A DNA stretch of 64,000 bases from Brevibacillus agri. Its GTDB lineage: Bacteria; Bacillota; Bacilli; Brevibacillales; Brevibacillaceae. The stretch covers positions 2,410,001 through 2,474,000 of the forward strand of contig NZ_CP026363.1 in NCBI RefSeq assembly GCF_004117055.1, in the 5' to 3' direction. Positions 52,081 through 60,485 of the stretch are shown in pieces. Both the position numbers and the translations under genes were made by a program. The notes under the pieces were generated by a model. The model had not been told where the DNA came from, searched no databases, and saw only the letters and a list, made by a program, of their open reading frames with translations. Within the stretch, counting starts at the first letter, position 1; each line of letters opens with the position of its first letter.

Positions 52081-52139
52081 AACGGGCAGGCAGCAAGGAC
52101 GAATGCCAGATGGATGGCGTCCTACTGCCTGCCGTTTTT
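52081..52139 (+). terminator. Terminator of hom
   Basis: CGGGCAGGCAG pairs, with one bulge, with CTGCCTGCCG; an inner GGACG/CGTCC stem strengthens it. TTTTTG follows. It overlaps the 3' end of the small gene on the other strand. Confidence 0.8.
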
Positions 52140-52277
52140 GTCCGAATGCTTGGGGGGATCAGGGGCGGAGCCGTTTTGCTGGTTTCCCGGGAAGACGGCT
52201 TTTTCCCATTTGGTCATGAAATAGCCCGAGAGCAGAAAAACGCCAATGGCTGCTACGGTAATGATGGCTCCTGTCAT
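52122..52277 (-). CDS. 51-residue single-pass membrane protein
   Basis: It opens MTGAIITVAAIGVFLLSGYF, one hydrophobic segment at residues about 2-20, then a basic and polar tail (MTKWEKAVFPGNQQNGSAPD). The ATG sits behind AAGGAGGGAGAG. It is convergent with hom and shares its terminator region. No family is recognised. Confidence 0.65.
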   Translation of the reverse strand: MTGAIITVAAIGVFLLSGYFMTKWEKAVFPGNQQNGSAPDPPKHSDKNGRQ

Positions 52278-52430
52278 GCTCTCCCTCCTTTTGCTCGTAA
52301 AAGCGGTCTTGCTATGGTTTACGAATAAGGCTTGGAGAGGTTTCAGCCAAAAGAACAGGGATGCGCCCGTTTTTTCATGAGCGGCTTCCGGCTGAAGTGG
52401 CGAATAGGACGGGGGTTATACTATGCCATG

Positions 52431-53570
52431 CTAACTTCCCCGCACGCGGCCCTCTGCGTCAATCTGGACGTTTTCCGAGAGCGATTCGATTCGCTTGCGC
52501 AAAGCGGCTCCATCTGTGGCGTTCATCGGCACGGCTTGTCCCAGTTCGGCGTGGAACGGAAGCATTGTCAGGTCGCAGGCGGCGTTTTTCGTACAGCTTG
52601 CTTGCAGCACCATCGTTTCCCACGTTTTCGGCTCGGTCGAGCGCGTGAAAATGAAGTTGCCCAGGCTGTAGGCGATCCATTTGCCGCGATACTGCTCAAA
52701 GCCTTGCAGCACGTGCGGATGGCCGCCGACGATCAGGTCAGCGCCTGCGTCGATGTACGCCTTGGCGAGTTCTTTTTGATGATCGACGGGAAAGTCTTCG
52801 CGCTCTTTGCCCCAATGGGCGATCACGACGACGAGATCAGCCTGTGCTTTCGCCTGCTCGATGGCTTGGACGGCCAAGGCGGGGTCGTAGGTTCCCGCCA
52901 GTCCCGGCCCGTTTTTTTGCGCGAACCAGCTCACTTCCGGTATGACCCGGCTGAATCCGAGCACGGCGAGCCTGATGCCGTTTTTCTCCACAAAAACAGG
53001 CGCGAAGGCGCGGGTGGCATCGACTCCGCCCCCGACATAGGCGATCCGGTGTTCCTCCAGCGCGGCGAACGTATCGAGCAAGCCGTCTACGCCCTGATCC
53101 ATCGAGTGGTTGTTCGCCAGATTGACCGCGTCGATTCCGGCGGCCTGCATGGCGGGCGCAGCCAAAGGGGACGACTTGTAGACGTACGCTTTGTTGTCGG
53201 CGGGAGTCCCTCTCGTCGTAAGCGGCGTCTCCAGGTTGGCGATGGTGTAGTCATCCTGCAAAAAAAGCGAGCGCACATGCGTGAACGGGTAGTCGTAGCC
53301 TTTTTCTAGCAAAACGTTTTCCACATTTCCTGCCATCATGACGTCCCCGACAAAGCTGAGCCGGACAGTCGGCTCCGGGGCAGCGACCGGCTCTGGTGCG
53401 GGAGTGGCTTTGGGAGCCTCGTGCTTGCCGAGCGCAGTGAAGCCGAGATAAGCGCCTGCCCCGAGGACGGCGAGCAAGCTGAAAAGCAGCGTATTTTTCC
53501 CTGCCCGAAGCCACTTTGGTTTTGTCTGTCTTCGCCGGGAGCGTCTCCGGCTGTGATTCGTCTCGTTCAT
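52431..53570 (-). CDS. CapA family protein (poly-gamma-glutamate/capsule type metallophosphatase fold)
   Basis: 379 residues with a membrane anchor at about residues 27-47 and a Pro-rich linker. The CapA domain shows LSFVGDVMMAGNVENVL, YTIANLETPLTTRG, AVNLANNHSMDQGVDGLLDT, VVVIAHWGKEREDFP and DLIVGGHPHVLQGFEQY, the calcineurin-like metal ligands. It probably acts outside the membrane in polymer synthesis or hydrolysis. No capB/capC are adjacent, so pgs synthesis is not implied. The ATG has AAAGGAGAAGC upstream. Confidence 0.87.
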   Translation of the reverse strand: MNETNHSRRRSRRRQTKPKWLRAGKNTLLFSLLAVLGAGAYLGFTALGKHEAPKATPAPEPVAAPEPTVRLSFVGDVMMAGNVENVLLEKGYDYPFTHVRSLFLQDDYTIANLETPLTTRGTPADNKAYVYKSSPLAAPAMQAAGIDAVNLANNHSMDQGVDGLLDTFAALEEHRIAYVGGGVDATRAFAPVFVEKNGIRLAVLGFSRVIPEVSWFAQKNGPGLAGTYDPALAVQAIEQAKAQADLVVVIAHWGKEREDFPVDHQKELAKAYIDAGADLIVGGHPHVLQGFEQYRGKWIAYSLGNFIFTRSTEPKTWETMVLQASCTKNAACDLTMLPFHAELGQAVPMNATDGAALRKRIESLSENVQIDAEGRVRGS

Positions 53571-53647
53571 GCTTCTCCTTTCTTCGCTAACGAAAAGCTG
53601 CTAAATTTTGCTATGATAAAGGTAATTACGAAAAGAGGCGAAAAAAG

Positions 53648-54454
53648 ATGCAATTATCCTTTGACCATCTGGTTCATTTTGTCCATCGTCCGCCCGCAGA
53701 AGCAGCGCGGCTGTTTCGCGAAGCCGGATTTCACGCTGTAACGGGAGGCAGGCACACCCATTGGGGGACATGGAACAGTCTCAGCTATTTTGGCTTGTCG
53801 TATGTGGAGTTTTTGGCGGTCGAGGATGCGGCGGTTGCCGGACGATCCGACAATCCGCTCATCGCGCAGTTGGTCGCGGAGCACGAGCTTGGCGAAGGGC
53901 TTGGACAAATCGCCTTGCGCACCAGCGAAATGGATCGGTGGGTGGAGCGATTTCGCGCGCTTGGGCTGAAGCTGACAGGGCCAGTAGACGGCAGCCGCAC
54001 AAGAGACGACGGAAAAACATTGCGCTGGCGCATGCTGTTTGCCGAAGACCCGCAGACTGCGCGAAAGCTGCCGTTTTTGATTGAGTGGCAGGAGACAGAC
54101 GAGGAGCGCCAGGCAGATTTGACGCAGCGCGGGATCATCGCTCCGCATCCGAACGGAGCAGCCGAGCTTCTGGCTGTCGGCTTCGCTGTCGCGAATTTGG
54201 ACGCGGCTGCTGCGGACTGGACGCGGTGGTTCGGCTTGCAGGGCGGGGAAGTTTTCACGGATGAGCGACTGGGTGCGCGTTGCTTGTCGCTTGCGCTGCC
54301 CGGCGGAAGCATCGTCCTGTGTGAACCGACGCAGCCTGGAGCGGCGCAGCAGGCGTTAGCGGCGAGCGGAGAGCGTCCTTTTTTCGCGAAAATCGGCGCG
54401 GCGAATGCATTGCCGCTTCCGCACGACATTTGCGGCGGGATTTATCTCACTTGA
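53648..54454 (+). CDS. Two-module VOC family protein
   Basis: 268 residues. FDHLVHFVHRPPAEAARLFR opens the first glyoxalase-like module, and AELLAVGFAVANLDAAAADW the second. It looks like the Glyoxalase-like (YycE-like) proteins of Firmicutes with unknown substrate. The ATG lies after AAAAGAGGCGAAAAAAG. It is read divergently from the CapA gene. Confidence 0.75.
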   Translation: MQLSFDHLVHFVHRPPAEAARLFREAGFHAVTGGRHTHWGTWNSLSYFGLSYVEFLAVEDAAVAGRSDNPLIAQLVAEHELGEGLGQIALRTSEMDRWVERFRALGLKLTGPVDGSRTRDDGKTLRWRMLFAEDPQTARKLPFLIEWQETDEERQADLTQRGIIAPHPNGAAELLAVGFAVANLDAAAADWTRWFGLQGGEVFTDERLGARCLSLALPGGSIVLCEPTQPGAAQQALAASGERPFFAKIGAANALPLPHDICGGIYLT

Positions 54455-54496
54455 CGGACAGCAAAAGCAAGAAACCGGAAAAAAGGAGGCAAGCCT

Positions 54497-54904
54497 TTGA
54501 CTGTACCTAAGCATTCACTGTCTGCTGCAGCGATCATTGTCAACGAGCGCAAGGAAGTGCTGCTGATAAAAGGCCCGAGGCGCGGCTGGGAGATGCCTGG
54601 CGGAAAAGTGGAGGAAGGCGAGTCCATCCGGGCGGCAGCCATCCGGGAGACGAAGGAAGAGTGCGGCTTGGACATCGAAATTACGAAGTTTTGCGGCGTG
54701 TTTCAAAACGTGAGCAAGTCGATCTGCAATGTGCTGTTTTTAGCGAGGCCGATTGGCGGGAAGCTGATCGCGACGCCCGAGTGTCTGGAAGCCGGGTTTT
54801 TCCCGATTGAAGAGGCGCTAACAAAGGTTACGTGGAGCAACTTCCGGCAGCGAATTGAGCTGTGCTTGCAGGAGGAAAAGCACCCGTTTTACGTGGAGTT
54901 TTGA
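54497..54904 (+). CDS. Nudix hydrolase
   Basis: 135 residues with a complete Nudix box at residues 36-58 (GKVEEGESIRAAAIRETKEE, then CGL), the GX5EX7REUXEEXGU pattern. It hydrolyses a nucleoside diphosphate-linked compound; substrate unknown. The TTG start has AAAAGGAGG upstream. It follows the VOC gene by 42 bases and is closed by a terminator. Confidence 0.9.
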   Translation: MTVPKHSLSAAAIIVNERKEVLLIKGPRRGWEMPGGKVEEGESIRAAAIRETKEECGLDIEITKFCGVFQNVSKSICNVLFLARPIGGKLIATPECLEAGFFPIEEALTKVTWSNFRQRIELCLQEEKHPFYVEF

Positions 54905-54980
54905 AAGAACACGCAGCTTGGGAAAGCGGCGTGGGCGTGCAGAGACGAATCCACGACTCGGCGCAGGAACGAGTGAAAGA

Positions 54981-55007
54981 AGCTGTCCGAAAGCGGACGG
55001 CTTTTTT
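54981..55007 (+). terminator. Terminator after the Nudix gene
   Basis: AGCTGTCCG and CGGACGGCT form a 9-bp stem around AAAG, followed by six T. Confidence 0.88.
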
Positions 55008-55094
55008 GTGTAGCCAATATACGTGCAACATAATAACGTAGTCAGAGTTGTCAGGAAATATTTTGTTTCTTTTTAGAGTAATAAATGTTACGCT

Positions 55095-55126
55095 TTGAAG
55101 TAATTGAAGTAATTGAAGTAATTGAA
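55095..55126. repeat. Short tandem repeat in the leader of the HTH/F1-beta-like gene
   Basis: TTGAAGTAA is repeated three times in tandem plus a five-base partial copy, ending 18 bases before the start codon. It could be an operator array for the HTH or simply a slippage-prone leader. Confidence 0.8.
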
Positions 55127-55143
55127 TGGTAAGGAGGGATCGC

Positions 55144-56220
55144 ATGACGGATAACTTGACTCTTAATGTCGCCTTGCTCAGACGCAAGGTTCCCAACCTG
55201 ACTGCAGCCGCTAAAGAGGCAGGCTTGCGGCCAGCTACGGTGTCCAATTTGTGTACGGGCAAAATTCCTGTCGGCCGGGCAGAGGTTCGCACGTTGGTGA
55301 GTCTGGCTGAGCTGGCAGGCTGTCGTCTTGACGATTTGATTATTCGCGGCGGGCAAACGAAAATGCTGGAGACGGGAATCAAGGTGATCGACGTTTTCGC
55401 CCCTGTCGTTCGCGGGGGGACGGTCGGGTTGGTGGCAAAGCCAGGGATGGGACAACTGGTCGTGCTGACGGAGTTGTTTTTGCGCCTGAAGCAGACAGGC
55501 TTTACCCCTGTTTTCTGGCGCCCGGCTCGGGATGTCGTGGGCATGGAAGAGGTCATTTCAGAAGCGGCAGCCGTATGTGATAGCTGCGAAGAGTGCTTTC
55601 AAGCCATTTTGCAAGCAGAAGAACACGGTACAGCCGTACTGGCCGCTGACCGGTCTTACGTGTTATTTGGGGAGCTTGGCAAGTTGCGGGGCATGCTGGC
55701 CGAAGCGCGAGTAACAGACTTGACCGTATTTCTGATTGATGTGAGCGGCGTGGCCACGGAAGAGATTGTCCCCTATGGTCCGTTGGATACGCTTTGGCAA
55801 TTTGATCTTGTCTTGTCAAGCAAGCGCTACTATCCGGCGATTGATCCCGTAGCCTCTACCGCGACTTTGCTGGAAGACGCGCATGTCGAAAACCGTCATT
55901 TTACAGTCCAGCAAAAAGCCAAGAAACTGTTGCGCAGATACCGCGAGCTGGCACAATGGCTGGAAGCGAGCGAACAGGCTGCCGTTCCCCCGGAGGAAAC
56001 GGAGACATTCGTGCGGGGCAGGAGACTGGAGCTGTACTTGACGCAGCCTTTTTACATCGCAGAGCCAGTGACCAAGCTTGCGGGAGTGTGGGTCAACGCC
56101 GCTGATTCATTGGAACATGTGTCGCGTATTGTAGAAGGAAAAACGGATGGGCTTGACCCGCAACTGCTTTTTTACATCGGTGGCTTGCCCGATACAGTGC
56201 CTACGGGGGAGATGGGGTAA
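55144..56220 (+). CDS. Helix-turn-helix protein fused to a degenerate F1-ATPase beta-like domain
   Basis: 358 residues. Residues about 15-68 form a Cro/XRE-like HTH (AAAKEAGLRPATVSNLCTGK, LVSLAELAGCRLDDLII). From residue 77 the protein follows F1-ATPase beta: TGIKVIDVFAPVVRGG, a P-loop position read as KPGMGQLVV (beta has GxGxGKT), LTVFLID at the Walker B place, YYPAIDPVASTATLLEDAHV, KLLRRYRELAQWLEAS, and LTQPFYIAEPVTKLAGVWVN. The catalytic GERxREG stretch and the P-loop Lys-Thr are missing, and so is the beta-barrel of true beta subunits. It is therefore probably a regulator or sensor, not an ATP synthase subunit. The ATG has AAGGAGG upstream. The hydrolase gene follows after one base. Confidence 0.78.
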   Translation: MTDNLTLNVALLRRKVPNLTAAAKEAGLRPATVSNLCTGKIPVGRAEVRTLVSLAELAGCRLDDLIIRGGQTKMLETGIKVIDVFAPVVRGGTVGLVAKPGMGQLVVLTELFLRLKQTGFTPVFWRPARDVVGMEEVISEAAAVCDSCEECFQAILQAEEHGTAVLAADRSYVLFGELGKLRGMLAEARVTDLTVFLIDVSGVATEEIVPYGPLDTLWQFDLVLSSKRYYPAIDPVASTATLLEDAHVENRHFTVQQKAKKLLRRYRELAQWLEASEQAAVPPEETETFVRGRRLELYLTQPFYIAEPVTKLAGVWVNAADSLEHVSRIVEGKTDGLDPQLLFYIGGLPDTVPTGEMG

Positions 56221-56221
56221 C

Positions 56222-57058
56222 GTGGAGCAAAACGAGCTGTTTGCCAAAAGAATCGTAATGAGGCCAAGCGACGAGAAGACTTCTCTTGTAGAGGTAAAAA
56301 AGGATGTCGTGTACAAGACATCCGATCGCGGCGATCTGAAAATGGACGTGTACTATCCAAAAGGGAGTGAGTGCTCCAAAGGGATGCCTGCTGTCATACT
56401 CATCCACGGAGACGGACCGTGGCATTTTTTGCAAACGATCAAGGACAGCGGACAATACGTATCGTGGGGACAGCTTCTTGCTGCGAGTGGCCTGATCGCT
56501 GTCACGTTTACCCATCGTTCCACGGAGCGGTTTTCCAAGCTTGATGAGGCTGTCCGGGATGTGGAGGACGCTTTGGCGTACATTCGCGAGAGCGGAGAGC
56601 AGCTTGGCATCGCGCGCGAGCGACTCGGGATCTGGGTGTGCTCCGCCGGTGGCCCTGTCGGACTTCCGACTGCGCTGCGGAATAAGGCGGGTGACATTCG
56701 CTGTGTCGCCGCATTGTACGCGATTATGGATTTGTGGAGCGCGCGGGCTATGCTTCCTGATCTGGATGAGCAAACTTTGCGGGCTGCATCCGCACGGGCT
56801 GCTCTGGAGGAAGCCCCTGCAAACCTTCCGCCGCTTCTGGTAGCGAAAGCAGGGGCAGATCGGGCGGACTTGAACACGACGATTGATGACTTCGTTTTGA
56901 CCGCCTCCAAGCAAAATGTTTCTCTCGATTACTACCTCCATCCCGATGGTCGCCATGCTTTCGATCTCTGGGATGACGATCTGCGGAGCAAGCAGATCAT
57001 TAACCACACGGTAGCTTTTTTCCAAAATCATTTGCTGGAAGCAAACAGCGGTAGCTAA
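56222..57058 (+). CDS. Alpha/beta hydrolase (dienelactone hydrolase-like)
   Basis: 278 residues. VYYPKGSECSKGMPAVILIH leads to the oxyanion strand, the nucleophile elbow reads GIWVCSAGGPVGLP (G-x-C-x-A-G; Ser/Cys ambiguity), and YYLHPDGRHAFDLWDD holds the catalytic His. The usual GxSxG serine is replaced by the sequence V-C-S-A-G, so either Cys or the following Ser could act. The GTG start is one base after the HTH/F1-beta-like stop, so the two genes are cotranscribed. Confidence 0.75.
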   Translation: MEQNELFAKRIVMRPSDEKTSLVEVKKDVVYKTSDRGDLKMDVYYPKGSECSKGMPAVILIHGDGPWHFLQTIKDSGQYVSWGQLLAASGLIAVTFTHRSTERFSKLDEAVRDVEDALAYIRESGEQLGIARERLGIWVCSAGGPVGLPTALRNKAGDIRCVAALYAIMDLWSARAMLPDLDEQTLRAASARAALEEAPANLPPLLVAKAGADRADLNTTIDDFVLTASKQNVSLDYYLHPDGRHAFDLWDDDLRSKQIINHTVAFFQNHLLEANSGS

Positions 57059-57179
57059 AAACAACGGTTCGCTTACACCCGGGCTTAACGTTACACATCG
57101 ATCATGACCAGAGTGTAGCACGCTAACGGTGTCATCTCTTTCATCGCGCATGGCGTCAAAACCATTTTCATACCAAAAT

Positions 57180-57222
57180 AGCAACCGCCTCCTCCCCCAA
57201 AAGAGGAAGCCGGTTGCTTTTT
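57180..57222. terminator. Terminator between the hydrolase and ccdC
   Basis: AGCAACCG and CGGTTGCT pair with further inner pairs (CCTC/GAGG); five T follow on the plus strand. It lies between convergent genes and may serve both. Confidence 0.82.
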
Positions 57223-57237
57223 CGTTTTTCCTACGCC

Positions 57238-57720
57238 TCATTGCGTGCCAAACGTCTTTTTCGTCAATTGGCGGTACATGTACAGCATCGCGATTCGCCA
57301 CGGGACGAGCATGCCGAAAGCAAGCAGGAAAAACAGTCCGCCCGTCTGAATCGAGGTGAAGCTGTCGTTTATCACCAGCTTGATAATCACCCGGATGATT
57401 AACAGACCGACCAGGATGAAGAAAAAGGCTCGGGAGCGCTTGAGGTAGACGTCTTGGCCGATCACTTCGAAACGCGAAGTCATAATCAACGGAATCGAGA
57501 AAAACAACCCCGTGACAAAAGCCGCTACATCGTACATCGGCGGGAGCGCCGCCTCCGGAAAGAAAAACATCGCAAAGCCCGTCGCCATGAAGAAAGGCGG
57601 CAAGATAATGCTCTTTGCCGACACAGGCTTTTTTTGCCTGCGCATACGCACAAAGATGAGTGCAGTCGCCATCAGGAGCGGAACCAGAAGGCCGAATGTA
57701 GGGGAAGATAATATCTGCAT
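57238..57720 (-). CDS. ccdC: CcdC family membrane protein
   Basis: 160 residues, five membrane segments: QILSSPTFGLLVPLLMATAL, ILPPFFMATGFAMFFFPEAA, VAAFVTGLFFSIPLIMTSRF, FFFILVGLLIIRVIIKLVIN and GGLFFLLAFGMLVPWRIAML. The pattern matches CcdC (YneJ) of Bacillus, linked to cytochrome c biogenesis although its exact role is open. The ATG at 57720 has GGAGGCG 8 bases upstream; the earlier in-frame start is rejected. Confidence 0.85.
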   Translation of the reverse strand: MQILSSPTFGLLVPLLMATALIFVRMRRQKKPVSAKSIILPPFFMATGFAMFFFPEAALPPMYDVAAFVTGLFFSIPLIMTSRFEVIGQDVYLKRSRAFFFILVGLLIIRVIIKLVINDSFTSIQTGGLFFLLAFGMLVPWRIAMLYMYRQLTKKTFGTQ

Positions 57721-57833
57721 GGAAAAAACGCCTCCAAAGACTTGCCACATATTTTCAACGTTGTTTTTTCTAGTCTAGTGTACACCAAATGGAGGCGCAT
57801 GGAAAAGCAGGAGACAGGCAAACGGCGCTTTTG

Positions 57834-59033
57834 CTAGGCGGCCGCCTCGTCGCTTTGACGGACGTCCAGCTTGTGCTTTTTGCTGTAGACGAACGTCAGG
57901 ATGCCGGACAAGAGCGTCAGCGAGCCGATGAACAGCAAGTAGCCGCTGATCCCGAGCAAATCGAGACCGATTCCGGTAATCCCGAGCGCGAGCAGGAAAC
58001 AGGTGCGATCCAGCATGCTTTTGAACGAGAAAAACCGTCCTTGCTGGTGGGCGGGCAGCCGCTTCTGAAAGATCGTCGCGATCACCGGGAAAAAGAAGGC
58101 GACGACAAAGCCGAACAGGGAAAAAGAGGACAGCACCATCGCCTTATGATCGGCAAACGACATCCCGAATTGCGAGAGGGCAAAGAAAAACAGCATGAGC
58201 GTCGAGGCTGCGACCAAGTTTTTGCCGCCGATCCACCGTTTGGCAAGCAGGCCGCCGATTAGGATGCTCGTTCCTTCTACGGCGTAAATCCAGCCCATGA
58301 GCTGAGGCGCCTGCTGGAGTTCGCTGAGGTTGAGAATCAACAAATTGATGCCGCCCAAAAACAGCGTAATCAACCCGTTGTTGATAAGCCCGACAAACAG
58401 CGCCGGGTCTTTACGGGCAATCGTCAGCACTTCGCGAAACTCCACTTTTTCCTTCAGGTTGCGCGAGGCGACAGGAGGAATGCGCAGGAACAGCGTGACG
58501 ACGGCGAGAATCGCATACGCAATCATCGAGCAGACGTACAGCATGGACAGCTCCATGGAGACGACGAGGATTCCCCCGAGGGCCGTTCCGCCGATGCGCG
58601 ACAGCGTGGAAATGTTCAAGTAGGCGCTGTTCGCTTTCAGCAGTTCATCCTTGGTCAAGATGGCAGGCAGGGAGGCTTGCACGGTCGGGAAGTAAAACGC
58701 CGCCGACACTTGCATGACGAGCAGCGAGACAATCATCCACAAAATCGAATCGTACGCGAGTGCGGGAAACATAAACACAGGACTCAAGGTTCGAGCCAGG
58801 CTGGCACAGAGCATGATTTTTCCTTTGTCGTACATGTCGATGACGACGCCTGCTTTCGGAGCAAGCAAGATGCTTGCGATCAGGCCGGTCATCAAAATCA
58901 GCCCCTTCACGGTTTCGGAAGGGATCAGGCTCTGCATGAACGACAAATTGGCAATAATGGAAATCCACATGCCTGCCCCAGCGACGATCTCTCCTGTCAT
59001 CAGCAGGAGAAAGGTTCGGTTACGCCACAACAT
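57834..59033 (-). CDS. MFS transporter
   Basis: 399 residues, twelve membrane segments of the major facilitator type. It opens MLWRNRTFLLLMTGEIVAGA and has the loop AGVVIDMYDKGKIMLCASLA in place of the usual motif A (GxLaDrxGrr). SELQQAPQLMGWIYAVEGTS lies in the second half. It resembles the MdtH/EntS-like drug exporters of Firmicutes. The ATG at 59033 has GGAG 8 bases upstream. Substrate unknown. Confidence 0.85.
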   Translation of the reverse strand: MLWRNRTFLLLMTGEIVAGAGMWISIIANLSFMQSLIPSETVKGLILMTGLIASILLAPKAGVVIDMYDKGKIMLCASLARTLSPVFMFPALAYDSILWMIVSLLVMQVSAAFYFPTVQASLPAILTKDELLKANSAYLNISTLSRIGGTALGGILVVSMELSMLYVCSMIAYAILAVVTLFLRIPPVASRNLKEKVEFREVLTIARKDPALFVGLINNGLITLFLGGINLLILNLSELQQAPQLMGWIYAVEGTSILIGGLLAKRWIGGKNLVAASTLMLFFFALSQFGMSFADHKAMVLSSFSLFGFVVAFFFPVIATIFQKRLPAHQQGRFFSFKSMLDRTCFLLALGITGIGLDLLGISGYLLFIGSLTLLSGILTFVYSKKHKLDVRQSDEAAA

Positions 59034-59228
59034 GAGAGCCACTCCAAATCTTTTTTAGTTTTTGACAAAAAAATGAACCGATCGATTTTTTTCAAAACGG
59101 TACCACTCAGTATAGCATCTGCCCAAATATTTGTATATTTATTGTCAATAGATGTATGCTTCCTGGCAATAACGGGCACATTACAGGAACAATGGGCGGC
59201 GATTACGCAACAAAGGAGCTTATCGTAA

Positions 59229-59909
59229 ATGGCGCGAAAACGTACGCTGCTTCTCCTGATCGGGTATGGGTTTGCTGCCACGCTCGCCATTTTTTACGGG
59301 CTGGTAGAGCGGCACAGCTTGTTTGTCACGTTTGTTTCGTTTCATTTGGCGGTCTGTGTAGCAATCCCGCTGTTGCATGGCTGGTGGGAAAAAAGCTTGC
59401 AAGAGTATTGGCGCTTGGCGTGGGGCCTCTTTGAAAAACGAGGGGCGCTTTTCGGGATTGGGCTGGGGCTGCTGTTTTTTACAGGAATCCTGACAGGACT
59501 GTGGCTGATTTTGCAGGCGGAGGGCAGGCCGGACATCGTGCGGGCCGGGCTGGAGTCATGGGGGGTGAACCGCAACTGGATCGGTTTGTTTGCGCTGTAT
59601 CTGGTGGTCGTCAACTCGCTTTTGGAGGAATTGTTCTGGCGAGGCTTTGTCCTGCAGCGAATGCTGCGCTCGCTCTCCCGTGTCGTCTCCGTGTTGCTCA
59701 CGAGTTTTTTTTACACGTTGTACCACCTGATTATCACGACGGCCTTGTTCGGCGTGTGGCAAGGCTTGCTGCTTACGACCGCGGTGTATGGCGCGGGCGT
59801 CATCTGGGGGTGGATGAAAGGGCTGTTTCCGTCCATCTACCCGACCTGGTTCAGTCATTTGCTGGCGGATTTGGGGTTGGCGCTGGCTGTTGTTTTCTGG
59901 ATTTATTAG
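59229..59909 (+). CDS. CPBP family intramembrane metalloprotease (CAAX protease-like)
   Basis: 226 residues, about seven membrane segments. The metal motif NSLLEELFWRGFVLQRML (EExxxR) and the downstream FFYTLYHLIITTALFG (H) and FSHLLADLGLALAV (H/D) identify the ABI/CPBP family. Roles range from prenyl-CAAX-like proteolysis to bacteriocin self-protection. The ATG has AAAGGAGC upstream. It is 28 bases before the KptA-like gene. Confidence 0.85.
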   Translation: MARKRTLLLLIGYGFAATLAIFYGLVERHSLFVTFVSFHLAVCVAIPLLHGWWEKSLQEYWRLAWGLFEKRGALFGIGLGLLFFTGILTGLWLILQAEGRPDIVRAGLESWGVNRNWIGLFALYLVVVNSLLEELFWRGFVLQRMLRSLSRVVSVLLTSFFYTLYHLIITTALFGVWQGLLLTTAVYGAGVIWGWMKGLFPSIYPTWFSHLLADLGLALAVVFWIY

Positions 59910-59937
59910 CGTAAAACAGACGAAGGGGGAGATCGCC

Positions 59938-60480
59938 ATGCTGGCGCTGCACGAGGAAGTTACGCTGCGCAAGCGTCTGCTCAGCATCCTGCGGCAAAAA
60001 AACGAGCACGTCCAGCTTTACTTCGATACATACGGCTTCACGCCAACGGGACCACTGCTCGCTTATTTGCGCGCGATCAAAGGGTGGGCGAACCTCCGGC
60101 GTGCCGATTTGTGGCAGGTGGTGGAAAATGACCCGGAGCGGCAGATCGAGTGGGATGGGGGCGAGTTGATTCGTGCCACGTACGGCTTTGCGCCGAGCCA
60201 GACGGCAACCCGGCTCACAGAGGTGGAACCTCCGGCGCGCCTGTATTACGGCACGCACGCAAAGCTGGTGCAGCAAGCGCTCGCCGGGGGACTTTTGCCG
60301 ATCGCAAGCGAGCACGTCCAGCTTGCTTTTCGGGCAGAAGACATCGGGATGCCGGAGGACACGCTCTGTTTGCTGACCGTTCAGGCGGCTCGGGCGCGGG
60401 CAACCGGCATCCGATTTTTCCAAGGGAGCGGAGCATTTTGGTTCAGTGAGGCGATTCCAGCGGCTTTTGTCGCGGAGTGA
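59938..60480 (+). CDS. KptA-like RNA 2'-phosphotransferase homologue with altered active site
   Basis: 180 residues. The order of KptA/Tpt1 motifs is kept: RKRLLSILRQKNEH (family RH position), ELIRATYGFAPSQTATRLTE, PPARLYYGTHAKLVQQALAG, GLLPIASEHVQLAFRAED and FFQGSGAFWFSEAIPAAFVA. Active KptA has QGHS and a GxRxxVHLS segment; here these read YGFA and ASEHVQLAF, so the catalytic His and an Arg are gone. It may have lost phosphotransferase or gained another NAD-linked role. The ATG has AAGGGGGAG upstream. Confidence 0.7.
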   Translation: MLALHEEVTLRKRLLSILRQKNEHVQLYFDTYGFTPTGPLLAYLRAIKGWANLRRADLWQVVENDPERQIEWDGGELIRATYGFAPSQTATRLTEVEPPARLYYGTHAKLVQQALAGGLLPIASEHVQLAFRAEDIGMPEDTLCLLTVQAARARATGIRFFQGSGAFWFSEAIPAAFVAE

Positions 60481-60485
60481 GCGCA

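Noticed and set aside
55144..56220. ATP synthase beta subunit
   Set aside because: The N-terminal barrel, P-loop Lys-Thr and catalytic Glu segment are missing, an HTH is present, and no other atp genes are nearby.
59060..59100. Near-palindrome AACCGATCGATT before the MFS gene as a TetR operator
   Set aside because: Too short and imperfect, and no TetR gene is adjacent.
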